The translations under genes and the position numbers were made by a program. A DNA stretch of 64,000 nt from Alphaproteobacteria bacterium (GTDB lineage Bacteria; Pseudomonadota; Alphaproteobacteria; Micavibrionales; Micavibrionaceae): the NCBI GenBank assembly GCA_016794145.1, contig JAEUKP010000014.1:1-64000 (forward strand), given 5' to 3'. Shown here one piece after another: positions 7,279 through 16,371 of this stretch (its first letter is position 1; the number at the start of each line of letters is the position of its first letter). Below the pieces are notes generated by a model. It had not been told where the DNA came from, ran no database searches, and saw nothing but the letters and a program-made list of their open reading frames with translations.

Positions 7279-9702
7279 TCAATGGCGAATTACATCTTTT
7301 TCAAGGTTTTCTGCCGTCTTTGGGGATAATTCGTCAATTTCGTCCTTTTTTTCTATCAAAATCGGCTCTGGAAGCCGGATCAGCGCATGCGCCAGCACCT
7401 CTTCGATCGTGCCGACAGGCACAATTTCAAGACCTTTTTTGACGTTGGCTGGAATTTCCTCCAGATCTTTGGCGTTATCTTTCGGGATCAACACCTTGGT
7501 GATTCCCCCCCGCAATGCCGCCAACAGCTTTTCTTTCAAGCCGCCAATTTCGGTGACATAGCCGCGCAAGTTGACCTCACCCGTCATCGCGATATCGCGG
7601 CGCACTTCGATTCCGGTGAGCGCCGACACAATCGCTGTCACCATCGCCGCGCCAGCCGATGGACCGTCTTTTGGCGTCGCCCCTTCCGGAACGTGGACGT
7701 GAATATTCATCTCTTTCAAGGTGTCATAGGAAATGCCCAATTGATTCGAACGGGATTTGATCAACATTTCGGCGACCGTAATCGATTCACGCATCACGTC
7801 TTTCAAATTCCCTGTCGTCGACAGCTTGCCGTCTTTGCCGGGCATCGTGACCGCCTCGATCGACAATAAATCGCCGCCGACTTCGGTATAGGCCAATCCA
7901 TTGACCACACCAATGCGGTTATTTTCCTCCACCTCGCCATAGCTAAAGCGGCGGACACCGGCATATTTCCCAAGATTACGCGCCGTAATCGCCACATGTT
8001 CTTTTTTCTTCGACAAAATTTCCTTGATCGCTTTGCGGCACAAATTCGCCACTTCACGTTCCAGATTCCGCACCCCTGCTTCCCGCGTATAATAACGGAC
8101 AAGATCGCGGATCGCGTCATCGGACAGTTTGAATTCTTTGTCTTTCAAACCGGCGTTTTTGATTTGCTTTTTCAACAAGTGGTCTTTGACGATCTGGATT
8201 TTTTCATCCTCGGTATACCCCGACACACGGATAATTTCCATCCGGTCCAGCAACGGACGCGGCATGTTGAGCGAGTTCGCCGTACAAATAAACATCACAT
8301 CCGACAGGTCGTAATCGGCCTCCAGATAATGATCATTGAAATGTGCATTTTGTTCGGGATCCAACACTTCGAGCAACGCCGAGCTTGGGTCTCCGCGCCA
8401 ATCGGACGACAATTTGTCAATCTCGTCCAACAGGAAAAGCGGATTGCTGCTTTTGGCTTTTTTCATGCCTTGAATAATTTTCCCCGGCATCGCGCCAATA
8501 TACGTCCGGCGGTGTCCACGAATTTCGCTTTCATCACGCACGCCCCCCAACGCCATCCGCACATAATTGCGGTTGGTGGCTTTGGCAATCGATTGCGCCA
8601 ACGATGTCTTCCCGACCCCCGGAGGCCCGACAAGGCACAAAATCGGCCCTTTGATCTTATTCGAGCGTTGTTGCACGGCCAAATATTCCAGGATGCGTTC
8701 CTTGACCTTTTCCAATCCCGAATGATCTTTATCCAGAATTTTTTCCGCTTCCCGAATGTCGCGCTTGACCTTGGTCGGCTTTTTCCATGGCACCGACAAC
8801 AACCAATCCAGATAGTTGCGCACCACGGTGGCCTCCGCCGACATTGGCGCCATCATTTTCAATTTCTTCAATTCGGCCAAGGCTTTTTCTTTGGCCTCTT
8901 TGGTGAATTTGGTTTGATTGATGCGTTTTTCCAACTCATCCAATTCACCTCCAGTTGTTCCCTCGCCATCCGTCAATTCTTTCTGAATGGCTTTCATTTG
9001 CTCATTCAGATAATACTCACGCTGGGTCTTTTCCATCTGGCGTTTGACGCGGCCACGAATACGTTTTTCCACTTGCAAAACACCGATCTCACCTTCCATC
9101 AATCCGAAGATATGCTCTAACGTTTCTGCAACAGTTGGAATTTCCAATAGTTTTTGTTTTTCTTCAATTTTTAAAGTTAAATGAGACGCGATTGTATCAG
9201 CGAGTTTTGATGGGTTATCAATCTGCCCAATAGACACAATGACTTCTGGTGGAATTTTTTTGTTGAGTTTTAGATATTCTTCGAACTGTGTCATGACGGC
9301 GCGGGACAAAGACTCCAGCTCAGTTGATGCGGTTGTATTGTCTTCAAGTGCGATAGCCTCAACCTCAAGACAAGAATCAACTGTTGTATATTTCTCAACA
9401 CGCGCACGCGAAATGCCCTCTACCAGAACCTTCACCGTTCCGTCCGGCAATTTCAACAATTGCAAAATTGTCCCGATGGTTCCCACATCATACAAATCAG
9501 CCGGTTTAGGATCATCAATCCCAGGCGTTTTCTGGGTCAACAGCAAAATCTGTTTATTGCCCTCCATCACTTTTTCTAACGCTGCGACCGATTTCTCGCG
9601 CCCTACAAATAAAGGCACAATCATATGGGGAAAAACAACAATATCCCTTAATGGTAAAACAGGGAAAGTTTGGGATGTATTTGTTAGTCGAAAACCAAGC
9701 AT
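7279..9702 (-). CDS. lon: ATP-dependent protease Lon
   Basis: An 807-aa cytosolic AAA+ serine protease that degrades misfolded and regulatory proteins. The N-terminal substrate domain (about 12-205) is followed by a coiled region and the AAA+ module with Walker A at 359-366 (GPPGVGKT) and Walker B LFLLDEID near 422-428. The protease domain has the catalytic dyad Ser682 in KDGPSAGA and Lys725 in GGLKEKLLAA. Length matches the family. Oddly, base composition changes inside the gene: hand-counted rows at 8041-8100 and 8821-8880 are 53% GC, while rows at 9121-9180 and 9241-9300 are 27% and 38%. The protein sequence stays Lon-like across the junction, so the gene appears functional. Confidence 0.97.
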   Translation of the reverse strand: MLGFRLTNTSQTFPVLPLRDIVVFPHMIVPLFVGREKSVAALEKVMEGNKQILLLTQKTPGIDDPKPADLYDVGTIGTILQLLKLPDGTVKVLVEGISRARVEKYTTVDSCLEVEAIALEDNTTASTELESLSRAVMTQFEEYLKLNKKIPPEVIVSIGQIDNPSKLADTIASHLTLKIEEKQKLLEIPTVAETLEHIFGLMEGEIGVLQVEKRIRGRVKRQMEKTQREYYLNEQMKAIQKELTDGEGTTGGELDELEKRINQTKFTKEAKEKALAELKKLKMMAPMSAEATVVRNYLDWLLSVPWKKPTKVKRDIREAEKILDKDHSGLEKVKERILEYLAVQQRSNKIKGPILCLVGPPGVGKTSLAQSIAKATNRNYVRMALGGVRDESEIRGHRRTYIGAMPGKIIQGMKKAKSSNPLFLLDEIDKLSSDWRGDPSSALLEVLDPEQNAHFNDHYLEADYDLSDVMFICTANSLNMPRPLLDRMEIIRVSGYTEDEKIQIVKDHLLKKQIKNAGLKDKEFKLSDDAIRDLVRYYTREAGVRNLEREVANLCRKAIKEILSKKKEHVAITARNLGKYAGVRRFSYGEVEENNRIGVVNGLAYTEVGGDLLSIEAVTMPGKDGKLSTTGNLKDVMRESITVAEMLIKSRSNQLGISYDTLKEMNIHVHVPEGATPKDGPSAGAAMVTAIVSALTGIEVRRDIAMTGEVNLRGYVTEIGGLKEKLLAALRGGITKVLIPKDNAKDLEEIPANVKKGLEIVPVGTIEEVLAHALIRLPEPILIEKKDEIDELSPKTAENLEKDVIRH

Positions 9703-9904
9703 TAGAAGACCTCGAAAAGAGCTAAAAAACGAACCTAAATGATAAATGACGGGTTATCAACCAGATTAGATTCTAATACTGAGGAAATAGTTAATTTTTT
9801 ATAAAAAACAAGAGGAAATAGAGGGGTATAAAAAAAGATCGCAGCAGCCCTAAACACGAGCTTAGAGAAAATTAGCCGTACAAAAATCGATTTTCTTTAA
9901 AAAA

Positions 9905-10294
9905 TTATGCTGACAGCTTGTCAACGGATTTTCTTTGAATGCGGGCTGTAAGTTTTTCAACCTTTGATGCCATATGACCAATCGCAGTGACAATACTCTG
10001 CTCATCATTCGGAGAAAGTCCCTGGAATTCAATTGTCTTTTCTTGATGCACCTGCGCTATAGATGACGAATCCTGGGACAAATCAGCCAACTTATCATTG
10101 AGATCAAAAACCTCATCTGCCAGAACCAAAGATGCCAGAACCAAAGCCTGTGTCTTGTTATTCGCACCAGCAATTGCGACTTCCCTCATTCGATGATCAA
10201 CGTAAGAACCAAGTTGCACCAAGCGGCCTTCCTGACCATCATCACACGCAACAGGATAAGAGCGCCCATCTATTGTTAAATTCACTTCAGCCAT
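9905..10294 (-). CDS. zapA: Cell division protein ZapA
   Basis: A 129-aa protein starting MAEVNLTIDGRSYPVACDDG, the beta-strand entry of the ZapA fold, followed by LVQLGSYVDHRM and a long helix (NKTQALVLASLVLADEVFDLN). ZapA binds FtsZ at midcell and bundles its filaments. The frame is open from 10360, but the ATG at 10294 has a GAGGGC site and gives the normal ZapA N-terminus, so I use it. It starts one base after the upstream coiled-coil gene, with which it is surely co-transcribed. I looked downstream for 6S RNA, often found there, and did not recognise one. Confidence 0.85.
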   Translation of the reverse strand: MAEVNLTIDGRSYPVACDDGQEGRLVQLGSYVDHRMREVAIAGANNKTQALVLASLVLADEVFDLNDKLADLSQDSSSIAQVHQEKTIEFQGLSPNDEQSIVTAIGHMASKVEKLTARIQRKSVDKLSA

Positions 10295-10295
10295 T

Positions 10296-10760
10296 TCAAG
10301 CCCTCGCTTCACGAATAAGTTTCTGAACTTTATCAATTGTTGAATCGAGCTTTTTAGCAAGAATCAAAGCATTTTCATCATTTGCAACTTTATGAGATTT
10401 TGTCCCCAGGGATTCTTGTGGGGTAGATTCGGCAAAAGGAGCCGCAAAAAGGTCGATTTGAGGATCGACCTTACGTTTATTCTGCTTTGCCGATTTTAGC
10501 ATCAAGGAAAGCTCCTCTGCTTTTTCCTCTGCCTTGATCGCCCTTGCCTCTGCCAACTGAACTCGGGCATCTGCTTGATCCATAAGGCTTTGAAGTCGGG
10601 TTTCAGAAAGTGATTGCGCAGCAATAAGAGATTCTGTCAGTTCCTGTATTCGCGCTTCAAGGACGGCGGTCTCTTCGTCACGTTCAATAACCGCATCTGC
10701 AAGCTGATCAACAGTGAGAGCCAAATACTCTAAATAACTGTAAACATTTTCAATTGCCAT
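10296..10760 (-). CDS. Coiled-coil protein upstream of zapA (DUF4164-like position)
   Basis: A 154-aa acidic protein with nearly continuous heptads from residue 15 to 95 (DEETAVLEARIQELTESL, ARVQLAEARAIKAEEKAEEL), a flexible middle and a short helical end (LAKKLDSTIDKVQKLIRE). In alphaproteobacteria a small coiled-coil protein of the DUF4164 type often precedes zapA; this matches by position and structure, but I cannot confirm the family by sequence. A role with ZapA in division-ring organisation, like ZapB, is inference. Confidence 0.6.
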   Translation of the reverse strand: MAIENVYSYLEYLALTVDQLADAVIERDEETAVLEARIQELTESLIAAQSLSETRLQSLMDQADARVQLAEARAIKAEEKAEELSLMLKSAKQNKRKVDPQIDLFAAPFAESTPQESLGTKSHKVANDENALILAKKLDSTIDKVQKLIREARA

Positions 10761-10884
10761 AGGGGGACCTTTTTTCCGAATCCTTTTTAAGTGCCTTTAA
10801 AGCGTATCAAAAGGATCAAATTCAGGTCAACCCTATAAAAAAGTTACCCCCACCCTCTTCCGCGAGAGATAAAGAGCAAAGCGG

Positions 10885-12066
10885 CTAGAACCTCTCAACA
10901 CACATCGCAATGCCCATGCCGCCACCAATGCACAAGGTCACCAGACCTTTTTTGGCATCGCGGCGTTTCATTTCGTGCAACAACGTGGTCAGAACACGTG
11001 CGCCAGAGGCTCCGATCGGGTGGCCCAACGCGATGGCCCCGCCATTGACATTCACCTTGGCGGCATCCAATCCCAACCCTTTCAGAACCGAGCAGGCCTG
11101 GGCTGCAAAGGCTTCGTTAGCCTCGATCACATCCAGATCGGCCACGGACCACCCTGCTTTTTCGAGAGCCTTTTGGGAGGCAGGGATCGGCCCCGTCCCC
11201 ATCACTTTGGGATCAACCCCAGCTGTTGCCCAAGATGCAATCGTCGCCAAAGGTGTTAGACCACGTTTCTGGGCCTCGGACGCCGACATCAATACCAACG
11301 CCGCTGCCCCGTCATTAATTCCGGAGGCATTTCCCGCCGTTACCGTTCCATCCGGTTTGAACGCAGGGCGCAAAGCCGACAGCGTTTCAACCGTTGTGCC
11401 GGCACGTGGAAACTCATCCGTATCGAACACGATCTCTTGCTTTTTCTGCTTGATGGTAACGGGCGCGATTTCATCTTTGAACACCCCGGCCTTGATCGCA
11501 GCTTCGGCGCGTTGTTGTGATGTCGCAGCCAATGCATCCTGATCCGCGCGAGTCAGTTGATAGGCCTCTGCCACGTTTTCTGCCGTAATGCCCATGTGAT
11601 AGCCATTAAAAGCATCCCATAACCCGTCCTTGATCATCGTATCGATAAATTCGGTATTACCCATTTTGGTGCCATTGCGCAAATTGGCGGCGTGCGCGGA
11701 TTGGCTCATGCTTTCCTGCCCCCCTGCCACAACGATTTTGGCATCCCCATTCCGGATCGATTGCAGACCCAGCGCGACCGCCCGTAATCCGGATCCACAG
11801 ACCTGATTGATCGTCATCGCGGTTTTGTCCACGGGAATTCCGGCCGCGATGGCTGTCTGACGCGCGGGGTTCTGTCCACATCCGGCGGTCAACACCTGCC
11901 CCAGAATGACTTCATCTACCTCGGCCGGAGCAACCTTTGACTCGGCCAAAGCCGCTGTGACCGCGACTTTTCCCAAATCCACCGCCGACAGGCTCGACAA
12001 ACTCCCCAGAAAAGAGCCAATGGCCGTACGTTTGGCGGCAACAATAACAACAGATTCAGCAGTCAT
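10885..12066 (-). CDS. phaA: Acetyl-CoA acetyltransferase (biosynthetic-type thiolase)
   Basis: A 393-aa thiolase that condenses two acetyl-CoA to acetoacetyl-CoA or runs the reverse reaction. Nucleophile Cys90 lies in [10 protein letters not shown], His349 in GHPIGASG and Cys379 in CIGGGMG, so the catalytic set is complete. Length and motifs are those of the PhaA/AtoB class. No phaB or phaC neighbour is visible, so polyhydroxybutyrate synthesis cannot be concluded; ketone-body or fatty-acid use is equally possible. It is GC-rich compared with the orphan gene that follows on the other strand. Confidence 0.9.
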   Translation of the reverse strand: MTAESVVIVAAKRTAIGSFLGSLSSLSAVDLGKVAVTAALAESKVAPAEVDEVILGQVLTAGCGQNPARQTAIAAGIPVDKTAMTINQVCGSGLRAVALGLQSIRNGDAKIVVAGGQESMSQSAHAANLRNGTKMGNTEFIDTMIKDGLWDAFNGYHMGITAENVAEAYQLTRADQDALAATSQQRAEAAIKAGVFKDEIAPVTIKQKKQEIVFDTDEFPRAGTTVETLSALRPAFKPDGTVTAGNASGINDGAAALVLMSASEAQKRGLTPLATIASWATAGVDPKVMGTGPIPASQKALEKAGWSVADLDVIEANEAFAAQACSVLKGLGLDAAKVNVNGGAIALGHPIGASGARVLTTLLHEMKRRDAKKGLVTLCIGGGMGIAMCVERF

Positions 12067-12278
12067 GGATTAATCCTCTCGATGATCATGATAATTTCAT
12101 TTTAAGACGCGCAAAGCCACAGGACTATGCCGTATATAGGCCATAAAAGAAAGACACGTTGATTATTGCACCGCAAAATCCGTTTTTTGCCAAAAAAAAT
12201 TAATAAAGTGTAAAAAAACCTTGCATTGCATTTTAACATTATGTCAATATTGCCAATAAATAGAAAAAGAGGTGTGTG

Positions 12279-13625
12279 ATGGCAAAGTTTCCTATCAATC
12301 TTGATATGTCTTCCGATCAAATATTCGAAGCAATGCTCCCCTACGTCGCTTTTGCCGCGCGTGTCCTTGATCCTGCAACGCGCACAGAAAAGGATCCTTC
12401 GTTGACCACGGATTTCGTCACAAACTTTATCGATGGTCCATTGCGCATGCTAACCCTTTGCCTGGAAACCAAAAAGAGTCTTGCAGAAGATGCGGGCATC
12501 AATGCCAACGAGTTTGAAGACATTTACAGGTTTCCAATCGCTCAGCAACGCGCTTTAAAATTATTGCAAGAAAAAGCCCAACACCAACTTTGTCCACCAC
12601 CCAGCCAAGAGGAAAGCCCTACGTCTACGAATGTCAATCCTCAAAATGTGTGGGAAAACATTGAGACTCTAAGTAATCAACTTAAAAGAATCTATGACAA
12701 CGGGGAAAACGATGCATCTGAGAAAGTCCCTGAAAATGACGCTGTGCTTACCGAATTCTCAGGACATCATTTATTGGATACAAAAGATTCATCTGATGCT
12801 ATTTTTCTTCAAGACCGTCAAAACCGCCCCATCCTCGAAAGACTCGCACAACTCTATCGCCAATATGATGTTGCAACAGCGCACGATTCTGCAATATCCG
12901 CCGTGCCTGAAACCGAACTCAAAAAGCGTTTAAAATGCTGGGTTGGCACCAAGGAACGATTCTTAACCGCCAATAGCAAATTTGCTGGGGTTTTAAAGAA
13001 ACCAGAATCCTGTTCACTTCTGGATAAATACTTCCCTCAACAGCAAGAAACCCCAGAAGATCCGACACCGGATGCGTCAGCAAACGATCCTGATGCAACT
13101 ATTTCGGGAGACAATTACGTTGCCCCATCTCCTGAAACAGAAAAATCAGAAAAAACTTTCGGAAGCATCCGGCGACTTGTCCAAAAAGGATTCACCTCCG
13201 CCGTAAATTTTGGAAGAACTCTCGTCGACACGATGAAACCTGCAGCTAAAACTTTGGCGACGGCCGCCACCGCCCTTGTGGGACTTATGTCACATCATTT
13301 GGGGCCGTCGTCTATTCCCACTACGCCACATACTTCAAAAATAATTGCTGCTACTTCTTCTGAGGCTGCGCATGGCTCCGCTACCACCACCACCACCACC
13401 ACTCATGAGGTAGCAGAACCACCCGCGAGAGAAGCGCGGATACGCCCGCTTGTAAGAAAAAAAACAAGTGCCCATCTTCCACTCAAAGCAAAATTTGATT
13501 CTCCCCAACCTCTTGTTATTGAGGGAGAAAATATGCGTTTTCTGGAATCCACCTACAAAAAGGCCTGTACTTATTTTAATAGAGAAAACGTCAAAACATG
13601 GGTTTGTGGCCTTAATATCAATTGA
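12279..13625 (+). CDS. Orphan 448-aa protein with low-complexity C-terminal half
   Basis: I do not recognise this protein. Residues 1-95 and 130-240 look like soluble helical domains (DQIFEAMLPYVAFAARVL, PILERLAQLYRQYDVATAH), separated by a polar linker. Residues 245-300 are Pro/Asp/Glu-rich and disordered. A single hydrophobic segment near 325-345 (TLATAATALVGLMSHHLG) is followed by a Ser/Thr-rich part with a run of seven threonines encoded by a trinucleotide (ACC) repeat at about 13382-13401, and a basic tail. No signal peptide is seen. The start is the ATG at 12279 with AGAGG upstream. It sits between the thiolase and the tRNA-Gly integration site and is not part of any operon. A secreted or host-directed protein is only a guess. 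Confidence 0.6.
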   Translation: MAKFPINLDMSSDQIFEAMLPYVAFAARVLDPATRTEKDPSLTTDFVTNFIDGPLRMLTLCLETKKSLAEDAGINANEFEDIYRFPIAQQRALKLLQEKAQHQLCPPPSQEESPTSTNVNPQNVWENIETLSNQLKRIYDNGENDASEKVPENDAVLTEFSGHHLLDTKDSSDAIFLQDRQNRPILERLAQLYRQYDVATAHDSAISAVPETELKKRLKCWVGTKERFLTANSKFAGVLKKPESCSLLDKYFPQQQETPEDPTPDASANDPDATISGDNYVAPSPETEKSEKTFGSIRRLVQKGFTSAVNFGRTLVDTMKPAAKTLATAATALVGLMSHHLGPSSIPTTPHTSKIIAATSSEAAHGSATTTTTTTHEVAEPPAREARIRPLVRKKTSAHLPLKAKFDSPQPLVIEGENMRFLESTYKKACTYFNRENVKTWVCGLNIN

Positions 13626-13739
13626 TCTAATAATTGACCATTTCTAACGGGTTTAAGGGATATTTGCAGAAAAAAAGAAAAAATAGCAGAGAGCTCTTGT
13701 CAAATCGATTCAGTTCGGCTAAATAATGGCAACCGCAAA

Positions 13740-13813
13740 GCGGGTGTAGCTTAGTGGTAAAGCTCCAGCCTTCCAAGCTGGCTATGAGGGTTCGATTCCC
13801 TTCACCCGCTCCA
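13740..13813 (+). tRNA. tRNA-Gly(TCC), integration target
   Basis: Acceptor stem GCGGGTG/CACCCGC, D arm TAGCTTAGTGGTAAAGCT, anticodon arm CCAGC-CTTCCAA-GCTGG with anticodon TCC, T arm AGGGTTCGATTCCCT, encoded CCA at 13811-13813. Its 3' end is repeated at 20188-20203, marking insertion of the integrative element that follows. Confidence 0.95.
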
Positions 13814-13821
13814 TTTTCTCC
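13806..13821 (+). other. attL core at the 3' end of tRNA-Gly
   Basis: The sequence CCGCTCCATTTTCTCC here recurs exactly at 20188-20203. The repeat continues upstream as CCTTCA after a one-base gap. It includes the tRNA 3' end, the usual crossover region of P4-type integrases. Confidence 0.85.
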
Positions 13822-13935
13822 CTCCCGCACAATCCAACGAAATACAGCAGTATCCAGAAACCTATGCAATACAAGGCTTTCAGAGCGCTTCCACATTCCA
13901 AGAACGTCTAGGCAGATTTGTTTACAGCCAAAAAC

Positions 13936-14001
13936 TTTAGGGGTATCTTTTAGGGGTATCCCAAATTTTTAGGGGTACTTACATATCTAAAAAAGGGGTA
14001 T
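13936..14001 (+). repeat. Integrase arm-type direct repeats, left end
   Basis: Three near-identical copies of TTTAGGGGTA[T/C] occur at 13936-13946, 13949-13959 and 13968-13978, with a fourth degenerate copy (AAAAGGGGTAT) at 13991-14001 just before the integrase start. A further copy is near the right end at 20109-20119. Spaced direct repeats of this kind beside an att core are what arm-binding domains of tyrosine integrases recognise. Their overlap with the integrase promoter region could give autoregulation. Confidence 0.6.
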
Positions 14002-14004
14002 TTC

Positions 14005-15225
14005 ATGAAATTGACAGATACAGCGTGCCGAAACGCGAAACCCAAGGACAAACCCTATAAGAAAGCAGATGGCGGTGGTTTGTACCTACAAGTGCAACCA
14101 AGCGGCGCGAAATACTGGCGAATGAAATACTATTTTCTTGGGAAAGAGAAACTCTTGGCCTTGGGCATATACCCCATTGTTTCGCTTCAGGAAGCTCGTG
14201 AGAAGCGAGACAACACTAAAAAGCTATTGGATGCAGGAAAAGACCCAAGCATTGTTAAAAAGGACAAGAAGCGCCAAACGCTCGAACGGCACAAAAACAC
14301 CTTTGAGGTAATTGCCCGCGAGTGGCATGAAAACCAGCTTGCAAGATGGAGCACAAATCATGGCCTGAATGTCATGCGCCGCCTTGAAGTTGATGTTTTT
14401 CCGTATATTGGAACGCGGCCAATTTCCGATATTGCCCCGCCTGAATTGCTGGACGTTCTCCGCAAGATTGAAAAACGGGGTGCATTGGATGTAACGGCGC
14501 GGGTAAAACAGATTAGCGGCCAAGTTTTTCGATATGGCATCGCTACAGGAAAGTGTGAACGTGACCCCTCTGCGGATTTGCGCGGCGCATTGAAAATAGG
14601 AAAAACAAGTCACTTTGCTTCATTGAACATCAAAGAAGTTCCAGAGTTTCTTGAAACTTTGGAGAGAAACCATGCGCGACTGTTTCCACGCACACAACGC
14701 GCTATCAAAGCCCTCATGCTTACTTTTGTACGCACAGGGGAACTGATTAACGCTACGTGGGACGAATTTGATTTGGATAAAGCACAGTGGGAAATTCCGG
14801 GTTGGCGCATGAAAATGAGAAACCCTCATATTGTTCCATTATCGCGCCAAGTCGTCGAGATTCTGCGTGAACAGAAAGAAGAAACAGGCCACTTAAAAAC
14901 AAACTGGGTTTTCCCCAACCAAGTGCGCCCTAAAGACCCTATGAGCAATAACACAATTCTATTTGCGATTGGCCGCATGGGGTATAAAGGAAAAATGACA
15001 GGCCACGGCTTCCGTGCTCTAGCCATGTCAAATATTAAAGAAAAATTAGGCTACCGCCATGAAGTCGTAGACAGGCAATTAGCACACGCCCAGCGCAGTA
15101 AAGTTGACCGTGCCTATGACCGCGCCCAGTTTTTAGATGAACGCCGCAAGATGATGCAAGAATGGGCTGATTATGTCGATAAGATTTCGCAGGACAGCGT
15201 TACAACATTCAAAAAAGCGGCCTAA
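14005..15225 (+). CDS. P4-type tyrosine integrase
   Basis: A 406-aa site-specific recombinase. The N-terminal DUF4102 arm-binding domain covers about 1-90 (KADGGGLYLQVQPSGAKYW, LALGIYPIVSLQEAR), a core-binding SAM-like domain about 98-190, and the catalytic domain about 205-385. The active-site set is present: Arg243 (VRTGEL), His334 and Arg337 (HGFR), His361 (LAHAQ) and nucleophile Tyr371 (RAYDR). It should integrate and excise the element at tRNA-Gly. The start ATG at 14005 follows the arm-type repeats directly. It lies next to the tRNA end, as usual for this class. Confidence 0.95.
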   Translation: MKLTDTACRNAKPKDKPYKKADGGGLYLQVQPSGAKYWRMKYYFLGKEKLLALGIYPIVSLQEAREKRDNTKKLLDAGKDPSIVKKDKKRQTLERHKNTFEVIAREWHENQLARWSTNHGLNVMRRLEVDVFPYIGTRPISDIAPPELLDVLRKIEKRGALDVTARVKQISGQVFRYGIATGKCERDPSADLRGALKIGKTSHFASLNIKEVPEFLETLERNHARLFPRTQRAIKALMLTFVRTGELINATWDEFDLDKAQWEIPGWRMKMRNPHIVPLSRQVVEILREQKEETGHLKTNWVFPNQVRPKDPMSNNTILFAIGRMGYKGKMTGHGFRALAMSNIKEKLGYRHEVVDRQLAHAQRSKVDRAYDRAQFLDERRKMMQEWADYVDKISQDSVTTFKKAA

Positions 15226-15231
15226 TAACTT

Positions 15232-15870
15232 ATGGAAGAAGAGCAGACATATCCCCCTACCAGACAACAGGCAATTTCTGAAATTATAGGGGTTTTTGAT
15301 AAACTAAAGTTCCCGTCAAAAGTGACATATACGGAGCTTGCGGATGTGATGTTGTCGCAAGCAGCAAGCCTAAAAGCACTATATGATGCCACAGAAAGTT
15401 CGCGTCAAAAGCATAATGATTTGAAAAAGAGAAAAGAAAAAGGAGTCTCATTTTCAGCCTTGGAAGCTGTAAGAAGGCTAAGGAATCACAATCTAATTGA
15501 TTTGCTTGCCCATGATATAGAGATTAAAACTAAGATGAATATCAAATCCACACTTGGCCTAGAGTTTGGCTTGGATGAAATTGCGGTATTTCTGGAAATG
15601 TTTAATAGTTTCGCGCAGGAAATAGAAGGGTATAAATCAAAAGCCATTGAAAAATCTATATCTAAATCCCTAGCAGATTTTTACTACAAAAATACAGGCA
15701 GATTACCTAGCGCCAATGACAATGATTCAAATCCCAACCAACCATTTGAGAAAATATGCGATTCTGTTGCGAGATACCTTGGAATTAGAATTACGAAAGG
15801 CCAAATGCAAGCAGCGTGCAGGGCATTAAAAGAGAGTACTAAGAAACAAGGGGATGTTCTGAAGAAATAA
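15232..15870 (+). CDS. Hypothetical 212-aa element protein
   Basis: I do not recognise this protein. It begins six bases after the integrase stop, so it is probably co-transcribed with it. It is soluble and helical, with basic patches (KKRKEKG near 64-71), and its C-terminal part (ICDSVARYLGIRITKGQMQAACRAL, about 175-200) resembles the helical region seen in many phage-borne hypothetical proteins. There is no visible enzymatic motif. The AT-rich composition matches the rest of the element. Confidence 0.6.
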   Translation: MEEEQTYPPTRQQAISEIIGVFDKLKFPSKVTYTELADVMLSQAASLKALYDATESSRQKHNDLKKRKEKGVSFSALEAVRRLRNHNLIDLLAHDIEIKTKMNIKSTLGLEFGLDEIAVFLEMFNSFAQEIEGYKSKAIEKSISKSLADFYYKNTGRLPSANDNDSNPNQPFEKICDSVARYLGIRITKGQMQAACRALKESTKKQGDVLKK

Positions 15871-15947
15871 TTCTTGCCAAATTCCCGATGGCATAAATAC
15901 AAAAATAGCTCATTTTTGATTCTAATCAAACTTATATGGAGTCAAAG

Positions 15948-16172
15948 ATGTCTAATAAAAATAAAATCCTTCGCTTACCCAACGTTATTGAACTTACTGG
16001 CCTGCCCCGTTCTACAATTTACGCCTACATAGAGCAAAGGCGATTTCCTGCCCCTATAAAGATTTCACTCAGGAGCGTGGGGTGGCTTGAAAGCGAAATT
16101 AACGAATGGATTGAATCCTGCGTCCGCGCCTCCCAATCAGGCCAACACAAAACAGGAGGAAATCATGAGTAA
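15948..16172 (+). CDS. AlpA-family transcriptional regulator
   Basis: A 74-aa winged-helix (MerR-like) protein: ILRLPNVIELTGLPRSTIYA, then IEQRRFPAPIKIS and GWLESEINEWI, the full AlpA pattern. AlpA-like proteins activate the integrase/excision genes of prophages and P4-like satellites, often acting as excision factors. The frame is open from 15936, but GGAG lies before the ATG at 15948. Its last codons overlap the start of the next ORF by eight bases (AATCATGAGTAA), which couples their translation. Confidence 0.85.
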   Translation: MSNKNKILRLPNVIELTGLPRSTIYAYIEQRRFPAPIKISLRSVGWLESEINEWIESCVRASQSGQHKTGGNHE

Positions 16173-16371
16173 GATGATTATGACCGAAGCAAACGGCGTT
16201 ACATTCTACGTTGATACTCAACATAAGCATTCTATAGATTATATCAGTGATAAGCCATACTACGAGTATGCCTTTACACCATACGCAGTGTTTGACAATA
16301 CATTGTATAACCAGCACAGCAAACACGCCTCTCAATCAGGTCAAAATGAAAAGGGAGGAAATCATGAGTAA
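16165..16371 (+). CDS. Small 68-aa element protein, coupled to AlpA
   Basis: An unrecognised protein (MSKMIMTEANGVTFYVDTQH...), rich in Tyr and His. It overlaps the AlpA gene by 8 bases and the next gene by 8 bases, with AGGAGG in front of its start. Its beginning (MSKMIMTEANGVT) and the end of the gene before it (ASQSGQ..GGNHE) are repeated in the next gene junction, so it lies between the two copies of a local duplication. Confidence 0.55.
   Translation: MSKMIMTEANGVTFYVDTQHKHSIDYISDKPYYEYAFTPYAVFDNTLYNQHSKHASQSGQNEKGGNHE

Noticed and set aside
7996..9120. Long plus-strand frame of 374 codons opposite lon
   Set aside because: It is antisense to a certain lon gene in a GC-rich part where antisense frames stay open by chance; its composition (Phe, His, Arg-rich) is that of an antisense shadow.
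9703..9904. Possible 6S RNA downstream of zapA
   Set aside because: This is a common site for ssrS, but I could not find the long bubble-type hairpin by eye; the sequence is AT-rich and unstructured.
12102..12320. Minus-strand frame between the thiolase and the orphan gene
   Set aside because: It overlaps the promoter and start of the orphan gene, has no ribosome binding site and looks like AT-rich non-coding sequence.
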